6,647 nucleotides of DNA, taken from Anaerohabitans sp036788095. Its GTDB lineage: Bacteria; Zhuqueibacterota; Zhuqueibacteria; Residuimicrobiales; Residuimicrobiaceae. The notes under the pieces are model-generated. The model had not been told where the DNA came from. It made no database searches and was given only the letters and a program-made list of their open reading frames with translations. The stretch is taken from positions 1 through 6,647 of the forward strand of contig DAIQOA010000230.1 in assembly GCA_036788095.1 (NCBI GenBank), given 5' to 3'. The position numbers and the translations under genes are program-made. The number at the start of each line of letters is the position of its first letter. Position 1 is the first letter of the stretch. Positions 6,317 through 6,647 of the stretch are shown here, one piece after another.

Positions 6317-6593
6317 AATGGCTGTGCACCCACCTTCGATCCCTCTGTTTCCTGGGTCCGCGGTTCACAACTCCGTTCAAGTACTCCCACGGCACAAAGT
6401 CAGAATGCTTACCGTTGCTCTCTTCCGATCCTGGCGGGGTTGGGCACCTTTCTATTGCGTGGGGCTTGAATGATCAACGTTGCTGACCGCGGAAGTGCAG
6501 GGAAATAAGCAGACCTCAGAATGGGAATTCGATCCTGCTGGAGCGGGTTGCAGGTTACAGGGCACCGCTAGCTCCCCATCTAGCACAGCCATT
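6317..6593 (-). ncRNA. ffs: Signal recognition particle RNA, large bacterial type with Alu domain
   Basis: This RNA scaffolds Ffh in the signal recognition particle. The 5' part, reading GCTGTGCTAGATGGGGAGC and continuing TAGCGGTGCCCTGTAACC (6591-6555), is the Alu-domain signature of large SRP RNAs, including the conserved UGUAA turn. The Ffh-binding domain IV lies at about 6440-6410: CCAGG, a GGAA tetraloop (6426-6423), AGCA (6419-6416) and AACGG. The two ends pair perfectly over 11 bp (6593-6583 with 6327-6317), which fixes the boundaries and gives about 277 nt, the size of Bacillus/Clostridium-type SRP RNAs and not the 114-nt E. coli type. One pair near the domain IV loop is an A-G mismatch (A6429 opposite G6420). 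The RNA begins at the very end of the tRNA and stops about 37 nt before dnaX, the same order as in Bacillus. Confidence 0.93.
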
Positions 6594-6594
6594 G

Positions 6595-6647
6595 TGGAGC
6601 TGATGGGATTCGAACCCACGACCTATACGTTGCGAACGTATCGCTCT
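6595..6647 (-). tRNA. tRNA-Ala(CGC), 5' part outside the window
   Basis: Positions 21 to 73 of a tRNA are visible: D-stem 3' strand GAGC, anticodon stem ATACG/CGTAT with loop TTCGCAA (anticodon CGC at 6634-6632), variable loop AGGTC, T-arm GTGGG-TTCGAAT-CCCAT, then the acceptor 3' strand CAGCTCC and discriminator A73 at 6595. The U at position 70 and A73 fit alanine identity, since U70 would form the G3:U70 pair. The 5' acceptor strand is not in the window, so G3 cannot be checked. No CCA is encoded after A73 (the next bases are CAA), so the CCA end must be added by nucleotidyltransferase. Confidence 0.93.

Noticed and set aside
6481..6535. Plus-strand GCGGAAGTGCAGGG...AAGCAG segment resembling an SRP domain IV
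   Set aside because: The spacing around GGAA is wrong. The true domain IV is on the minus strand at about 6440-6410 and fits the Alu domain and closing helix.

Overview
This 6.6 kb window is a compact piece of bacterial chromosome in which every recognisable gene lies on the minus strand. Read in the direction of transcription (right to left), the order is: tRNA-Ala (its 5' part is cut by the window end), a large-type SRP RNA, dnaX, a ybaB/ebfC-family gene, recR, pgpA, cinA, thpR, recA and the first codons of recX (cut by the left end). There are no mobile elements, CRISPR arrays or phage genes. The long plus-strand open frames are antisense shadows of these GC-rich genes.

The right half (tRNA, SRP RNA, dnaX, ybaB, recR) is the classical order also known from Bacillus-type chromosomes. 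It links an RNA of the secretion machinery to the clamp-loader subunit and the RecFOR-pathway protein RecR. The left half (pgpA, cinA, thpR, recA, recX) is another known order: a phosphatidylglycerophosphatase, a nucleotide/NMN-processing protein, a 2H-type RNA phosphodiesterase, the recombinase and its modulator. Spacing inside each half is tight (4 to about 54 nt). The two larger gaps, 3532-3636 (about 105-nt, before pgpA) and 1131-1226 (96 nt, before recA), are where new promoters are most likely. The first contains a perfect TATAAT.

The most interesting signal is in dnaX. A run of nine A's (minus strand, 5155-5147) sits exactly between the ATPase/oligomerisation part and the proline-rich linker, and a stop codon follows within a few codons in both shifted frames. 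This is the layout expected for making a short gamma-like form beside full-length tau by slippage. Other points worth a look are the essentially zero-length junction between the tRNA and the SRP RNA, an SRP RNA that carries an Alu domain, and a strong hairpin abutting the recA ribosome-binding site.

The organism is a moderately GC-rich bacterium. The long SRP RNA and the protein sequences do not look enterobacterial. I suspect an uncultured lineage near the FCB group (KSB1/Calditrichota-like) or a Desulfobacterota relative, but the sequence alone does not settle this.
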